Shown here one piece after another: positions 27,990-36,382 of a DNA stretch of 64,000 bases (position 1 is the stretch's first letter; each line of letters begins with the position of its first letter). The notes under the pieces are model-generated. The model was not told where the DNA came from and made no database searches. It was given only the letters and a program-made list of their open reading frames with translations. The DNA comes from Amycolatopsis lexingtonensis (GTDB lineage Bacteria; Actinomycetota; Actinomycetes; Mycobacteriales; Pseudonocardiaceae): NCBI RefSeq assembly GCF_014873755.1, contig NZ_JADBEG010000001.1:1614501-1678500 (forward strand), in the 5' to 3' direction. The translations under genes were made by a program, and so were the position numbers.

Positions 27990-29009
27990 ATGCTCAAGAC
28001 CCTGCTCGTCGCTTCGGCGCTCGCGGGCGCGGCGCTGGCCGCCCCGCCCGCCGGCGCCGCGGTCGTCAACGTCGTCGTGGCCAAGGACGGCACCGGCACC
28101 CACACCACCGTCCAGGCCGGGATCGACGCCGTGTCGGCGGGCGGCACGGTGTCGATCAAGCCCGGCACCTACCGCGAGGTGATCACCGTGCCCGCGGCCA
28201 AGACCGGGGTGACCCTGCGGGGGACCACCGGCAAGGCGGCCGACGTAGTCGTCGACTACGACAACGCCAGCGGGACGAAGAAGCCCGACGGGTCGACCTA
28301 CGGCACGACCGGCAGCGCGACCGCGACGATCGCCGCCAACGGCTTCACCGCGACGGCGCTGACCTTCCGCAACTCCTTCGACCGCAAGGCCCACCCGGAG
28401 ATCACCGCCACCCAGGCCGTCGCGGTCAAGACGACCGGCGACCGGATGGTCTTCGACAACGTCACCTTCCTCGGGCACCAGGACACGCTGTACGCCGACA
28501 CCGCGGCCGTCGGCACGACCGGCCGCCAGTACTACCGGAACTGCTCGATCAGCGGCGACGTCGACTTCCTCTTCGGGCGCGCCACCGCCGTGTTCGACCG
28601 GGCGACGATCACCGCGCTCGACCGCGGCTCGAACCCGAACGGCTACCTGACCGCGGCCAGCACGCGGCGCACCAACCCGTACGGCTTCCTGATCGTGGGC
28701 AGCCGCGTGCTCAGCCCGGCGGCGGCGTCGAGCTTCTACCTGGGCCGGCCGTGGCACCCCAGCGGCGACGTCGACGCGATCGCGCAGGTCGTCATCCGCG
28801 AGACCGCCCTGCCGGCGGCGATCAAGGCGGCCCCGTGGACGGACATGTCGGGGTTCTCGTGGAAGGACGCCCGGTTCTTCGAGTACCACAACACGGGTGC
28901 CGGCGCGGGCACCGGCACCGACCGGCCACAGCTGACCGCCGCGCAGGCCGCGGACTTCACCGCGCAGCGCTACCTCGCGGGCGGCGACGGGTGGAACCCC
29001 GTGCACTGA
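27990..29009 (+). CDS. Secreted pectin methylesterase, CE8 family
   Basis: A 339-residue exported esterase that removes methyl groups from homogalacturonan, making it a substrate for the pectate lyases. After a signal peptide (1-23) come the classic CE8 signatures: PGTYREVI (G-x-Y-x-E), QAVAVKTTGD, GHQDTLYAD with the first catalytic Asp region, DVDFLFGRA with the nucleophilic Asp, and YLGRPW. The ATG at 27990 has GGAGG seven bases upstream. It follows the PL3 gene by 62 bp in the same operon. Confidence 0.93.
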   Translation: MLKTLLVASALAGAALAAPPAGAAVVNVVVAKDGTGTHTTVQAGIDAVSAGGTVSIKPGTYREVITVPAAKTGVTLRGTTGKAADVVVDYDNASGTKKPDGSTYGTTGSATATIAANGFTATALTFRNSFDRKAHPEITATQAVAVKTTGDRMVFDNVTFLGHQDTLYADTAAVGTTGRQYYRNCSISGDVDFLFGRATAVFDRATITALDRGSNPNGYLTAASTRRTNPYGFLIVGSRVLSPAAASSFYLGRPWHPSGDVDAIAQVVIRETALPAAIKAAPWTDMSGFSWKDARFFEYHNTGAGAGTGTDRPQLTAAQAADFTAQRYLAGGDGWNPVH

Positions 29010-29040
29010 CCGTGAAAACCCCTCGAGCCTAGGACACCCC

Positions 29041-30021
29041 ATGCGCCTGCCCCGCCTGCTCGCCGTCTTGGCCGCCGTCCTGCTGAGCGCGCCCGCGGCC
29101 GAAGCCGCCGGCTACCCGGACCCGGGGTACGTCACCGGGGACATCACGGCGGTGCACGACCCGTCGATGATCCGGGCGGCCGACGGCAGCTACCTGCTCT
29201 ACTCGACCGATCAGTACCTGCAGATCCGCCGCTCGACCGACCGGATCCACTTCACGAAGATCGGCTCGGTCTGGCCGAACGGCGCGCCGTGGACCGCGCC
29301 CTTCACCGACCCGGCCCACCCGGGTTACCTGTGGGCACCGGACATCTCGTTCCACAACGGCAAGTACTACCTGTACTACGCGGCTTCCACGTTCGGCTCC
29401 CGCAACTCGGCGATCTTCCTGGCCACCAGTGCGACCGGGTTGCCGGGAAGCTGGACCAACCAGGGCATCGTCACGCAGACGAGCACGAGCGACGACTACA
29501 ACGCGATCGACCCCAACCTGTTCGTCGACTCGGGTGGCCGCTGGTGGCTGAGCTTCGGGTCGTGGTGGACCGGCATCAAGATGTACCGGCTCGATCCGGC
29601 GACCGGCAAGCGCAGCACGTCCGACACGGCGCTGCGGAGCATCGCCCAGCGCACCGGCAGCACGTCCGCCGAGGAAGCGCCGTACATCGTGCAGCACGGG
29701 AGCTACTACTACCTGTTCGTTTCGTGGGACCTGTGCTGCCAGGGCACGAAGAGCACGTACCGCGTGATGGCCGGCCGGGCCACGTCGATCACCGGGCCGT
29801 ACACCGACCGCGACGGCGTCCGGCTGACCGCGGGCGGCGGCACGCAGATCCTGGCGAGCCACGGCGACGTCCACGGTCCCGGGCACGTGGCGGTGCTGCA
29901 CGACACCGACGCCGACGTGCTGGTCTACCACTATTACTACTCCGACGCGACGCCGGCGACGGGCAAGCTCGGCATCAACCTCATCGGTTACGACAGCGCC
30001 GGCTGGCCGTACGTTTATTGA
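29041..30021 (+). CDS. Secreted GH43 arabinan endo-1,5-alpha-L-arabinosidase
   Basis: A 326-residue exported five-bladed propeller hydrolase. The three GH43 acidic residues are visible: the base in AVHDPSMIRA, the pKa modulator in NAIDPNLFVD and the acid in SAEEAPYIV. LWAPDISFHNGKYYLYYAAS and SFGSWWTGIKMYRLDPATGK match endo-arabinanases of this family. It should cut the arabinan side chains of rhamnogalacturonan I. The signal peptide covers residues 1-22. It follows the esterase by 31 bp. Confidence 0.92.
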   Translation: MRLPRLLAVLAAVLLSAPAAEAAGYPDPGYVTGDITAVHDPSMIRAADGSYLLYSTDQYLQIRRSTDRIHFTKIGSVWPNGAPWTAPFTDPAHPGYLWAPDISFHNGKYYLYYAASTFGSRNSAIFLATSATGLPGSWTNQGIVTQTSTSDDYNAIDPNLFVDSGGRWWLSFGSWWTGIKMYRLDPATGKRSTSDTALRSIAQRTGSTSAEEAPYIVQHGSYYYLFVSWDLCCQGTKSTYRVMAGRATSITGPYTDRDGVRLTAGGGTQILASHGDVHGPGHVAVLHDTDADVLVYHYYYSDATPATGKLGINLIGYDSAGWPYVY

Positions 30022-30038
30022 CTTCCGGGAGTGCCGTC

Positions 30039-31004
30039 ATGCGCCTGTTCCTGACGATCGCCGTCGCCTTGTCCGTGTCGGCCGCCCCGGCGGTGGCCGC
30101 CGACGTCCCGGTCACCGACGCGAACCTCGCGTACACCGGCCGCTGGACGACCGAGTCCGCCGGCGCGGTCCCGCACTGGGCCGGCGCGTACGTCACGGCG
30201 AAGTTCACCGGCACCACGGTGAAGGTGAAGGCCCGTGACGCGGTGAACTTCTACGCCAGCATCGACAACGGCCCCGACGTGTTCTTCGCCGGGGTGAAGG
30301 GCGTCGTCGCGCTGACGCCGTCGGCGCTGCCCGCCGGCACGCATTCGCTGCGACTGTCCTACCGCTCCGGCGACACGATCTTCCAGGGCCTGGTCCTCGA
30401 CGCGGGCGCGAAGACGGCCCCGGTCACGCTGCCGTCGAAGCTGGTCGAATTCGTCGGCGACTCGATCACGTACGGCGCGCTGACGAGCAAGCTCGCGCTC
30501 TCCGCCTACGGCTGGCAGGTGGGGGAGAAGCTCGGCGTGCGGCACACGCAGATCGCGCGCTCGGGCTACTGTCTGGTGGCGGCGTCCGGCTGCGTCGGCC
30601 AGGCGGCGCAGTTCTTCCGCACCGACAGCACCGGCGACGCGGCATGGGACTTCACGCGGTACCAGGCCGCCGCGGTGGTGATCAACCTCGGCACCAACGA
30701 CGCAGGGCACAGCGTCAGCGGGCCGGTTTTCCAAGCGGCGTACACGAAACTGCTGCGGGACATCAGGGCGAAGTACCCGGACGCGACGCTCTTCGCCTTC
30801 GAGACGTTGAAGAAGCGGTACGTCACGGAGACGAAGAACGCGGTCGCGGCGGTGGCGGACGCGAAGGTCCGGTTCATCGCCACCGAAGGCTGGCTGACGA
30901 CCGGCACGGACTACGCGGACGGCGACGGCCACCCCAACGACGCCGGCCACGCGAAGATCGCCGACCGGCTGGCCCCGATCCTCGCCCCGGTCCTCGGTTC
31001 CTAG
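30039..31004 (+). CDS. Secreted two-domain SGNH/GDSL esterase (CE2-like)
   Basis: A 321-residue exported esterase. A signal peptide (1-20) is followed by an N-terminal beta-sandwich (about 25-125), as in CE2 acetylesterases, and then an SGNH hydrolase domain. Block I is FVGDSITYGA (Ser nucleophile), block III is INLGTNDAG, and block V is DGHPNDAGHAKIADRL with the catalytic Asp and His. It probably removes acetyl groups from pectin or associated hemicellulose. It starts 17 bp after the arabinanase and ends the operon before a strong repeat hairpin. Confidence 0.88.
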   Translation: MRLFLTIAVALSVSAAPAVAADVPVTDANLAYTGRWTTESAGAVPHWAGAYVTAKFTGTTVKVKARDAVNFYASIDNGPDVFFAGVKGVVALTPSALPAGTHSLRLSYRSGDTIFQGLVLDAGAKTAPVTLPSKLVEFVGDSITYGALTSKLALSAYGWQVGEKLGVRHTQIARSGYCLVAASGCVGQAAQFFRTDSTGDAAWDFTRYQAAAVVINLGTNDAGHSVSGPVFQAAYTKLLRDIRAKYPDATLFAFETLKKRYVTETKNAVAAVADAKVRFIATEGWLTTGTDYADGDGHPNDAGHAKIADRLAPILAPVLGS

Positions 31005-31053
31005 GTGCGGCACCCGGAACGTTCACCAGGCCCGGCGGGGCGCTTCTGGTGCC

Positions 31054-31146
31054 CCAAGCGCCCCAATGTGGCCTTGGTTGCGTCTTGCGCACCGAAGGCC
31101 GCCTTGGGTGCGTCTGACGCACCGAAGGCCACCTTGGGGCGCTTGG
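31054..31146. terminator. Long imperfect hairpin, probable bidirectional terminator (family copy 2)
   Basis: Outer arms 31054-31084 and 31116-31146 pair with few mismatches (CCAAGCGCCCC with GGGGCGCTTGG outermost); an internal partial copy fills the loop. It lies between the convergent esterase and cupin genes and is related to 15850-15935 and 59601-59687. Confidence 0.75.
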
Positions 31147-31155
31147 TGGCCGCGC

Positions 31156-31491
31156 CTAGGCAGGGCCCAGCGCGGCGCCCGCGACCGCACCGCCTGGCTC
31201 TTTCAGCTCGATGAACAGGGAGTGCGTCGGTGTCGTGCCGACGTTCTCGCCCGCGTGCTCCTGCGCCGCGACCCAGCGCACTGCGCCGGCGGGCAGGTCC
31301 ACGCCGACCTCGCGGCCGCCGGAGGAAATGCGGCGGCGGAACGCGCTCAGCGTGACCATCACCGTGTCGGGGTGCCGGTGGGGCGCGGTCCGGTCGCCGG
31401 GGCGGTCGCGGTACTCCAGCACGCGCACCCGCTCGTTCTCGAAGACCACCTGGTACAGCTCGGGGTTCGTCTCGGCCGGGTCACCGGTCAT
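31156..31491 (-). CDS. Small cupin-domain protein
   Basis: A 111-residue single-domain cupin with the metal-site motif DRTAPHRHPDTVMVTL and a second conserved strand set (VRWVAAQEHAGENVGTTPTH), which supplies later histidine and glutamate ligands. Such small cupins can act as dioxygenases, isomerases or sensors; no substrate can be named. GGAGG lies seven bases before the ATG at 31491. It is divergent from a TetR gene across only 37 bp, so the pair is probably co-regulated. Confidence 0.8.
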   Translation of the reverse strand: MTGDPAETNPELYQVVFENERVRVLEYRDRPGDRTAPHRHPDTVMVTLSAFRRRISSGGREVGVDLPAGAVRWVAAQEHAGENVGTTPTHSLFIELKEPGGAVAGAALGPA

Positions 31492-31514
31492 GGCCGCCTC
31501 CTTCGTGGGACGTG

Positions 31515-31541
31515 AGTACCATGATGGCATGGCAGTACCAT
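31515..31541. promoter_or_regulatory. Direct repeat AGTACCAT around the tetR start
   Basis: AGTACCAT occurs at 31515-31522 and 31534-31541, 19 bp apart. The copies bracket the ATG at 31529 in the 37-bp cupin/tetR divergent region. They could be operator half-sites, but no clean dyad is evident. Confidence 0.3.
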
Positions 31542-32119
31542 ATGAGTCCACCGGCCGGCGTCGGCAGAAGGGCCGGACCCGGGCCGCGCTGGTCGAGGCC
31601 GCGCACGCGCTGCTCGCGGACGGCGGGTCGCCGACCGTCGAAGACGCCGCCGCCGCGGCCGGGATTTCCCGCACCACCGCCTACCGCTACTTCCCCAACC
31701 AGCGCGAGCTGCTGCTCGCCGCCTACCCGGAGATCCAGGACGACGCCGGCCTGCTGCCCCCGGACGCGCCCGCCGATCCCGCCGCGCGGCTCGAGCTGGT
31801 GATGCGGGAGTTCATCGCCTTCACACTGCGCTGGGAACCGCAGCTGCGCGCCCAGCTCCGGCTGTCGCTGGAGCCCGGCGCGCCGCAGCCGGTGCTGCGC
31901 CGCGGCCGGGCGATCCGCTGGATCGAGGAGGCACTCGCCCCGCTCGCGGACACCCACCCGCACCTGGACGTCCACGGCCTGGCCACCGCGATCCGGTCGG
32001 CGACCGGCATCGAGTCCCTGGTGTGGCTGACCGACATCGGCGGGCTCGACCGCGCGCGGGCCGCGGAGGTGCTGGCGGGGTCGGCGCGGGCCATCCTGCG
32101 GGAGGCCCTCCTTACGTGA
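31529..32119 (+). CDS. TetR family transcriptional regulator
   Basis: A 196-residue regulator with an N-terminal TetR helix-turn-helix (residues about 14-60: TRAALVEAAHALLADGGSPT, GISRTTAYRYFPNQRELL) and a helical effector domain. The ATG at 31529 is the only reasonable start near the HTH. It is divergent from the cupin gene and probably represses it. Its 3' end overlaps the convergent small secreted-protein gene by 8 bp. Confidence 0.87.
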   Translation: MAVPYESTGRRRQKGRTRAALVEAAHALLADGGSPTVEDAAAAAGISRTTAYRYFPNQRELLLAAYPEIQDDAGLLPPDAPADPAARLELVMREFIAFTLRWEPQLRAQLRLSLEPGAPQPVLRRGRAIRWIEEALAPLADTHPHLDVHGLATAIRSATGIESLVWLTDIGGLDRARAAEVLAGSARAILREALLT

Positions 32120-32522
32120 TCGACACCGTCGCGACGCACGAGTCGGTGCCGTTGTCGAACGTCGTCGACGCCGTCCCGATCGCAGTCACCGGCACGTCGA
32201 GGCCCGAGGACAGCGTCAGGCTCGTGCTCCCCGACGTCGGAATCGAGCGGGTGTAGATCGTGTGCGTGGTGAAGCCGTCGCGGTAGGAGATCCGCAGCAG
32301 CAGGTTGCCCGCGTCGCCGATGTACGGGCCCGACGACGTCGTCGCCCCGGTCATGTGGTGGTACCCGCCGGACGTCTCGTACCTGAGGGTGAACGAGCCG
32401 CCGAAGTCGCCGGAGTGGCAGACGCCCGTCTTCTGGGCGAAGGTGGCCGCCTGGGCCGGGGCCGCCAGCACCGTCGCACCGGCCACGAGTGCCGCCAGCC
32501 CGGCTCGGATCGCAGTCTTCAT
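32112..32522 (-). CDS. Small secreted protein of unknown function
   Basis: A 136-residue exported protein with a signal peptide (1-25, ending PAQA). The mature domain is rich in Gly/Ser/Thr beta strands, with two cysteines (TGVCHSGD and TDSCVATV) that may form one disulfide joining its ends. No family is recognised; it looks like a compact extracellular beta-sandwich. It is co-directional with the universal stress protein gene, but that gene lies upstream and ends 39 bp before this start. Confidence 0.65.
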   Translation of the reverse strand: MKTAIRAGLAALVAGATVLAAPAQAATFAQKTGVCHSGDFGGSFTLRYETSGGYHHMTGATTSSGPYIGDAGNLLLRISYRDGFTTHTIYTRSIPTSGSTSLTLSSGLDVPVTAIGTASTTFDNGTDSCVATVSIT

Positions 32523-32561
32523 GGCGTCATCCTGACGGGCCCCGCTTCTGTTTCGCTTCCC

Positions 32562-33416
32562 TCACGCGGTGGTGCGGACCAGCAGGACCGGACAGTCCGC
32601 CTGGTGCAGCAGCGCCTGGCCGGTGGAGCCGAGCAGGAGACCGGGGAAGCCGCCGCGGCCGCGGTCGCCGAGGACGACGAGCTGGGCGCCGGCGCTGCGC
32701 TCGATCAGCTCCCGCCGCGGGTGGGCGTGCACCAGGACCCGCTCGACCTCGACGTCGCCGGTGTCGTGGGCCAGCACCCGCTCGCCGAGCAGCCGGTGCC
32801 CGGCCTCGGTGACGCACCGCGGATCCCGCCGCGGCGGCGGGGTGTCCGCCCAGGCGTGCAGCACGACGAGCGGCGCACCGCGGGTCCGCGCTTCGGCCAG
32901 CGCGGCGGCGAGCACCCGGGAGCCGGCTTCGCTGCCGTCGATCCCGGTGACGATGGGGCGAGCCGCGGCGTCCGGCTCGTCCCAGCTGTCCCCGCGCACG
33001 ACGACGGTGTCACAGCGGGCGTGCGTCCCGACGGCCGCGGCGACCGAGCCCGCGAGCAGGCTGGTGAGCCGCCCGTGCCCCGCCGAGCCGACGACGAGCA
33101 GCGCCGCGGACCTCGACGCCTCGATGAGCGCCTGCGCCGCGCGGTCGGAGTCGAGCCGGGTGACGGCATCGGGCACACCTTGCGCGGCGGCGAGCTCCTG
33201 CGCGGTCCGCAGCGCGCGGCGCCCGCGCGCCCGCAGGGCGTCCACGAGCTCGTCCGGCGGCGGCACGACCCCACCGGCGAGCAGCGCGGGAACGTCGAGG
33301 GCGTGCACGACCTCGAGGGGCGCACCCCGCAGCCGGGCGGTCCGCGCGGCCCACCGAACGGCGTCGAGCGACTCGGCCGACCCGTCCACCCCGGTGACGA
33401 TCGGCGGTCCGGTCAT
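32562..33416 (-). CDS. Tandem universal stress protein (UspA family)
   Basis: A 284-residue cytoplasmic protein with two Usp domains (about 1-140 and 148-284). Each has the ATP-binding G-2x-G-9x-G-S/T loop: GSAGHGRLTSLLAGSVA and GDRGRGGFPGLLLGSTGQ. Each domain opens with the typical aspartate after a hydrophobic strand (IVTGVDGSAES, IVTGIDGSEAG). Such proteins help in hypoxia, stationary phase or stress. The ATG at 33416 is preceded by TACAGT (minus strand, 33429-33424) at seven bases, so it may be leaderless; a TTG start at 33422 is possible. Confidence 0.9.
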   Translation of the reverse strand: MTGPPIVTGVDGSAESLDAVRWAARTARLRGAPLEVVHALDVPALLAGGVVPPPDELVDALRARGRRALRTAQELAAAQGVPDAVTRLDSDRAAQALIEASRSAALLVVGSAGHGRLTSLLAGSVAAAVGTHARCDTVVVRGDSWDEPDAAARPIVTGIDGSEAGSRVLAAALAEARTRGAPLVVLHAWADTPPPRRDPRCVTEAGHRLLGERVLAHDTGDVEVERVLVHAHPRRELIERSAGAQLVVLGDRGRGGFPGLLLGSTGQALLHQADCPVLLVRTTA

Positions 33417-33466
33417 CTTCAAGACTGTAGGCCGGTGCGGTCGTCGCCGGGAGCGGTCTCGCCGAA

Positions 33467-33521
33467 CGTCTTGAATGACTCATTCAGGTCTTCGGAGGTC
33501 CTGAATGACTCATTCAAGACG
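33467..33521 (-). repeat. 55-bp inverted-repeat element, copy 2 (inverted)
   Basis: The reverse complement matches 13222-13276 at 54 of 55 positions, including the 11-base loop; the single change is in the middle of one arm. It lies in the divergent region between the universal stress gene and the prepilin peptidase gene. Confidence 0.8.
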
Positions 33522-33609
33522 GTGGAAGGTGGGTGCATGTCCGTGCGGTCGCGGCCGCCGCCGGAGTCGGGCAAGATCTGCGGCGTCCCTCGAACGGTCC
33601 GGAGGCGCG

Positions 33610-34389
33610 ATGGCGGTGCTGGTCGTGGCGGCCGCGGTGCTCGGGCTGCTCGTCGGGTCGTTCCTCAACGTCGTGATCCACCGGGTGCCGCGCGGCGAGT
33701 CGGTCGTCCGCCCACCTTCGCGCTGCCCCGACTGCGGCCGGGAAATCCGCGCGCGGCACAACGTCCCCGTCCTCGGCTGGCTCGTCCTGCGCGGGCGGTG
33801 CGCGGGGTGCGGCAGCCGGATCAGCGTCCGGTACCCGCTCGTCGAACTCGGCACGGCGGTCCTCTTCGCGCTGCTGGCCCTGCGGCTCGACCCGCCGGAC
33901 CTGCCCGCCTACCTGTACTTCGGCGCGATCGGCGTCGCGCTCGCGCTGATCGACCTCGACTGCCGCCGGCTGCCGGACGCGATCGTGCTGCCCTCCTACC
34001 CGGTGCTCGCCGTGCTGCTGGGCGCGTCGGCCTGGTACCGCGACGACTGGTGGGCACTGGCCCGCGCCGGGATCGGCGGGGCCGCCCTGTTCGCCTTCTA
34101 CCTGCTCCTCGCCTTCGCCTACCCCAAGGGCATGGGCTTCGGCGACGTCAAGCTGGCCGGGCTCCTGGGCGGCATCCTCGGTTACCTCTCCTGGACGGCG
34201 TTGCTGCTCGGCGCGTTCGGCGGCTTCCTGCTCGGCGCGGTGGCGGGAGTCGTCGTGCTCGCGGCGGGCAAGGGCGATCGCAAGACCGCCTTGCCGTTCG
34301 GGCCGTTCATGATCGCCGCCGCGCTGATCGCCGTCTTCGCGGCCGGGCCGCTCGGCCGGGCTTACCGGGAGCTGACCGGCCTGGCCTGA
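33610..34389 (+). CDS. pilD: Prepilin peptidase / N-methyltransferase
   Basis: A 259-residue polytopic aspartic protease that cleaves and methylates type IV prepilins at the inner membrane. The N-terminal methyltransferase part has VGSFLNVVIHRVP and paired zinc-like cysteines (CPDCGREIRARHN and CAGCGSRI). The two catalytic aspartates lie in ALIDLDCRRLPD and in the G-x-G-x-GD motif GMGFGDVKLAG. The ATG at 33610 has GGAGGC upstream. It converges on the pilus operon with a 4-bp gap, so its stop nearly meets that of the PilX-like gene. Confidence 0.94.
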   Translation: MAVLVVAAAVLGLLVGSFLNVVIHRVPRGESVVRPPSRCPDCGREIRARHNVPVLGWLVLRGRCAGCGSRISVRYPLVELGTAVLFALLALRLDPPDLPAYLYFGAIGVALALIDLDCRRLPDAIVLPSYPVLAVLLGASAWYRDDWWALARAGIGGAALFAFYLLLAFAYPKGMGFGDVKLAGLLGGILGYLSWTALLLGAFGGFLLGAVAGVVVLAAGKGDRKTALPFGPFMIAAALIAVFAAGPLGRAYRELTGLA

Positions 34390-34393
34390 GCGG

Positions 34394-36382
34394 TCACCGG
34401 TTGCCGGACCAGCTGAGCACCGACACCTGTCTCGCGCCGGCCACCGGGTGGGCCGGGTCGCCGTCGATGTAGGCCACCCGGGCCCGGGCCGCCGCCGGGG
34501 TGCCGCCCGGGAGGCACGTGCTCGCGCCCGGGCAGACGTACGCCGCCAGGTAGACGCCGAAGACGAAGCCGGGGGAGTCGTCCGGGACCTCGATCACCGC
34601 GCCGGTGAAGGACACGCTGCCGGTCAGCTTCACCTGCAGCGACCGCGCGATCACGCCGAACCGAAAGATCGGCTCGATCGCGTTGTTGAGCGTGATGTCC
34701 AGGACGGCCTTCGGCGCGTACGTCGTGCCCTGCACGTAGAACCGGTTCCCGGCGTTGTTCACCGAGGTCACCAGCGCGCACGCCGCGCTGTTCGTGTACA
34801 GCAGCTGCGTGCACCCGTTCTCCGCGCGCAGGGCGGGCGGGGTGTAGGTCAGTTCCAGCTGGAGCGCGTCGAGCTGTTCGGTGCCCTTGTGCTTGACCGC
34901 GGCGGTGTAACCCAGCTGCGCACCGGTGAACCCGCCGTCGTACACCTGCTGCGACAGCGCGGCGGTGACGTCGACCAGGTCGGTGTGCAGCACCTTGTCC
35001 GAATACGCCGGCACGCCGAACTTGTCCGCGCCCAGCTGGACGGACAGGGTGTCCTGGCTCGCCCCGTTGTCGTTGCCGTGCACCACGCGGATCTTCGCGG
35101 ACTGGAGCAGGGACCCGGCCGGGATCGCGGCGGGCGGGGCGTACCCGGTCGCGGTCACGGTGGCGGTCTGGTTCCCGTTGCCGTTGTTCGTCCACGTCGC
35201 GAGGTTGCCGTCCACAGTGGACAAGCTGCCGGCCGGGGCGCTGGTGAACGTCCCGGTCGGTGTGCCGGACGGTGTGAGCGTCGTGGTCACCGGGGCATCG
35301 GCACCGGAGGTGAGCCCGTACATCGCGACCGGCGGCTTCGTCCCGCTGTAGGACCCGCAGATCTCCGCCTCCGCGGCCTTGACCGCGAGCCGGCTGTCGC
35401 CGCCGAAGACGAACTGGGCGCCGACCGCGTTCGCGTCTTCGATCGGGTTGTCGCACGCGCCCGGGATGGCGGAGTTCGCCGCCGAGGGCGCGGCGATGAC
35501 CCGGCCGGTGCGGTCCACCGGCGTGCCGGCGACCAGGTGGCCGCTGTTGATCGTCCAGACGTCGTCGCCCGCGGGCAGGCCCGGCGGGCGCGCGGTGGAG
35601 CTGTTGCGGAAGTCGAAGTAGTAGGCGCCCGGCTTGAACCACCAGATGCTGTCCTTGCACGGGCTGCTGTTCGACATCAGCGTGGACAGCCCGACCGCGT
35701 CGTCGTAGAAGCCGGGCTCGAACGTCACCACCGGGCCGGTACAGCCGGGCACGTTCCGGTGGGCGGGCACCGACGTCAGCGCCGGGGCGTAGCCGGGATC
35801 GGCGCCCAAGGCCGACCCGCCGTAGCCGCAGGACGCCGCGGGCGTGCTCCGGATCGTGCCCGCGCAGGCCCCGCGCGCGTACACCGCGGTGTTGGTGTCG
35901 AGCGCGCCGTTGACGACGTTGATGTTCGAGTTCGAATAGACGACGCCGTGGACGCGGAACGACGATCCGGTCGGCTGCTGGATGTTGAGGCCGTCCTCGC
36001 CGCCCGTGCCGAGGGTGAGGATCGCGTTGCCCGGCCGGTTGCACAAGCTCAGGGACGGGCACTGGATCAGCACCTTCGCCGGGTCCGCGGAGCACGTCAC
36101 GGCGGCTGAGCCCCCGCTGCCGAAGTTCGGCAGGTCCAGCGTGTCGGACCCGCCGAAGCAGTGCTGCCCGGGCGCGCCGGTGAAGGTGCTGCCGCGGATG
36201 CCGTTGATCGCGGCCTGCAGCGCGCCGTCGGCCGTGTAGGCGGCCGAGGCCTGGTCGCGGAGGTTGACCGTGGCGCGGACGCTCGAGTCGGCGAAGGACA
36301 GCAGGGCGCCCAGCACCACCGCGACGACCGTGACCAGGATGAGCACCAGGGGCAGCGCGGCCCCGGTGTCGTCGCGCTTCAT
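34394..36382 (-). CDS. Large PilX-like pilus assembly protein
   Basis: A 662-residue protein with a PilX-type N-terminus: MKRDDTGAALPLVLILVTVV, a putative Gly7/Ala8 prepilin cleavage point but without the usual Glu at +5, then a single membrane helix. The long extracytoplasmic part contains several cysteines, beta-rich segments and a Thr/Ser-rich region. It is far larger than ordinary pilins and could be a pilus-tip adhesin or priming subunit. The ATG at 36382 overlaps the preceding gene by ATGA. It is the last gene of the pilus operon. Confidence 0.75.
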   Translation of the reverse strand: MKRDDTGAALPLVLILVTVVAVVLGALLSFADSSVRATVNLRDQASAAYTADGALQAAINGIRGSTFTGAPGQHCFGGSDTLDLPNFGSGGSAAVTCSADPAKVLIQCPSLSLCNRPGNAILTLGTGGEDGLNIQQPTGSSFRVHGVVYSNSNINVVNGALDTNTAVYARGACAGTIRSTPAASCGYGGSALGADPGYAPALTSVPAHRNVPGCTGPVVTFEPGFYDDAVGLSTLMSNSSPCKDSIWWFKPGAYYFDFRNSSTARPPGLPAGDDVWTINSGHLVAGTPVDRTGRVIAAPSAANSAIPGACDNPIEDANAVGAQFVFGGDSRLAVKAAEAEICGSYSGTKPPVAMYGLTSGADAPVTTTLTPSGTPTGTFTSAPAGSLSTVDGNLATWTNNGNGNQTATVTATGYAPPAAIPAGSLLQSAKIRVVHGNDNGASQDTLSVQLGADKFGVPAYSDKVLHTDLVDVTAALSQQVYDGGFTGAQLGYTAAVKHKGTEQLDALQLELTYTPPALRAENGCTQLLYTNSAACALVTSVNNAGNRFYVQGTTYAPKAVLDITLNNAIEPIFRFGVIARSLQVKLTGSVSFTGAVIEVPDDSPGFVFGVYLAAYVCPGASTCLPGGTPAAARARVAYIDGDPAHPVAGARQVSVLSWSGNR

